Assembly (NCBI GenBank): GCA_001795245.1
Contig: MGOD01000034.1
Span: 5,000-10,572 of the forward strand
DNA from: Chloroflexi bacterium RBG_16_70_13
GTDB taxonomy: Bacteria; Chloroflexota; Limnocylindria; Limnocylindrales; CSP1-4
Length of the DNA stretch: 5,573 bases
Reading direction: 5' to 3'
Of the stretch, positions 4,640 to 5,573 are shown piece by piece. The notes under the pieces are model-generated. The model was not told the origin of the DNA. It ran no database searches and saw only the letters and a program-made list of their open reading frames with translations. The position numbers were made by a program, and so were the translations under genes. Position 1 is the stretch's first letter. Each line of letters begins with the position of its first letter.

Positions 4640-5573
4640 TCAGTCCGTCGCCGCCGCCTTCTGGAAGGCCGCCAGGAAGACGGGCCAGCCGGCGGTACCC
4701 AGGCGATCGTGCACGGAGTCGGGCATCACGTCGAGCGAGACGGGGTTCCCCTGCGCTTCGAGGACCGAGTACAGCAGCTGCTGCACGTCGACGAAGTCGA
4801 GAATGCCGTCGGTGATCGCCCCGTTCGCCTCGAGCCGCCGGCGCAGGTCACCCGACGGGTCCCGCACGGCAAGCCACGAGTCGGCGGCCCACGGGTCGCC
4901 CACCTCGCGCTCGAAGAAGGTCCCCGGATGCTCCGATACGAGCATCACGACCTTGAGGTCCGCTTGTCCGGGAAGGGACCTCCACGGCGTGACGATGTCC
5001 ATCACTCCTGGATCGGCGGCGAGGGCGCCGTTCCAATCGGGGTAGCTGACGGACAGAAGCCAGTTGCCTTCCCAGGTGACGAGGGCGTCGATCGTGCCGA
5101 GGGTGGCTCCCCCGAGACACCCGACCGTCGGTTCGGGTCGATTGAAGGCTACCATCGCGGCCGCGTGGGCGCCCCCTGAGTGACCGAAGACGATCATCGT
5201 GGCCGGGTCGCCACCGAACTCGGACGCCTTCGCCCGGGCGAACTCGACCGCACAGGCAGCCTGGGACTGGACCGCCCGGAGGCCATCGGCGTCCGGTGCT
5301 TCGGAGCCGTCGCTCGCGGGGACATGGCCCCACGACGCGTTGAAGACGACGAATCCCAGATCCGCCACCTGGCGGGCATGCGCGCCCAGGTACGCGCGAT
5401 CGATCTCTGGGCTGCTGCCGGGTGCGCCATGGAACATCACGACCACGGGCCACGGCCCGACCCTCGTCGGTGCGTAGACGTCGAGCGTGCCCGGCACCAG
5501 CACCGGGTTAGCTGATTCGTAGGCGACGTTCGGGGTCACGACAACGGTCGGTGTTGGCCGCGGGGTCGGCGTG
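4640..5573 (-). CDS. Alpha/beta hydrolase, probably exported (5' end cut by window)
   Basis: This is a serine hydrolase of the alpha/beta fold, of dienelactone-hydrolase or lipase-like type; its substrate is unknown. Numbered from the internal GTG at 5539, it has an N-terminal beta region, PVVVMFHGAPGS (31-42) with the HG oxyanion-hole motif, the nucleophile elbow GHSGG (119-123, Ser121) followed by the helix AHAAAM, and a candidate catalytic His277 in PDSVHDRL. The acid residue is not clear. The gene ends in KAAATD followed by TGA. The GTG at 5539 is probably not the true start: it has no ribosome-binding site, and the frame stays open to the window edge reading TPTPRPTPTVV, a Pro/Thr-rich linker typical after a signal or lipoprotein peptide. 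Export is inferred from that linker, as the signal itself lies outside. It precedes the LCP gene on the same strand, but the 348-bp gap argues against tight co-transcription. Confidence 0.85.
   Translation of the reverse strand, partial: TPTPRPTPTVVVTPNVAYESANPVLVPGTLDVYAPTRVGPWPVVVMFHGAPGSSPEIDRAYLGAHARQVADLGFVVFNASWGHVPASDGSEAPDADGLRAVQSQAACAVEFARAKASEFGGDPATMIVFGHSGGAHAAAMVAFNRPEPTVGCLGGATLGTIDALVTWEGNWLLSVSYPDWNGALAADPGVMDIVTPWRSLPGQADLKVVMLVSEHPGTFFEREVGDPWAADSWLAVRDPSGDLRRRLEANGAITDGILDFVDVQQLLYSVLEAQGNPVSLDVMPDSVHDRLGTAGWPVFLAAFQKAAATD

Noticed and set aside
3812..5179. Plus-strand open frame of 455 codons across the LCP start, the gap and the hydrolase
   Set aside because: It runs antisense to two recognisable genes and has Arg/Gly/Asp-rich composition typical of shadow frames in GC-rich DNA.

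Overview
This window is very GC-rich with strongly G/C-ending codons. Gene content and order (a tetrapyrrole-methylase/MazG fusion, then RNase PH, then a RdgB/HAM1 pyrophosphatase, facing an LCP-family envelope protein) suggest a high-GC bacterium, most plausibly Chloroflexota of the Limnocylindria/Ellin6529 type. An actinobacterium is the main alternative. The lineage is an inference from protein style, not from any search.

Layout. The left half (1-2718) is a tightly packed plus-strand operon of three housekeeping genes. The first, a MazG-type nucleotide pyrophosphohydrolase, is cut by the window start; the codons before its first internal GTG still read as the end of a tetrapyrrole-methylase domain. 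Its last 4 bases overlap the start of rph (ATGA), and rdgB begins one base after the rph stop. MazG and RdgB both hydrolyse non-canonical or damaged nucleoside triphosphates, and RNase PH trims tRNA 3' ends, so the cluster concerns nucleotide-pool sanitation and RNA maturation.

The right half (2786-5573) holds two minus-strand genes converging on that operon: a multi-pass membrane LCP (LytR-CpsA-Psr) protein, and upstream of it an alpha/beta hydrolase cut by the window end. The in-frame sequence beyond its apparent GTG start is Pro/Thr-rich, as in an exported protein's linker. Both fit envelope-associated roles. The 348-bp gap between them has no convincing gene but contains a perfect 14-bp inverted repeat and a 20-bp-spaced direct repeat.

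The most unusual structure is inside mazG. Between its two MazG repeats lies an extra segment of about 85 residues. It is made of an 18-bp tandem repeat, a palindromic element of about 99 bp with lower GC than its surroundings that is read through in frame, and a 24-bp tandem repeat. Further 18-bp in-frame tandem repeats form the mazG C-terminus, whose last unit carries the rph ribosome-binding site and start codon, and lie inside an rdgB insertion. No phage, transposase, CRISPR, tRNA or rRNA sequence was recognised.
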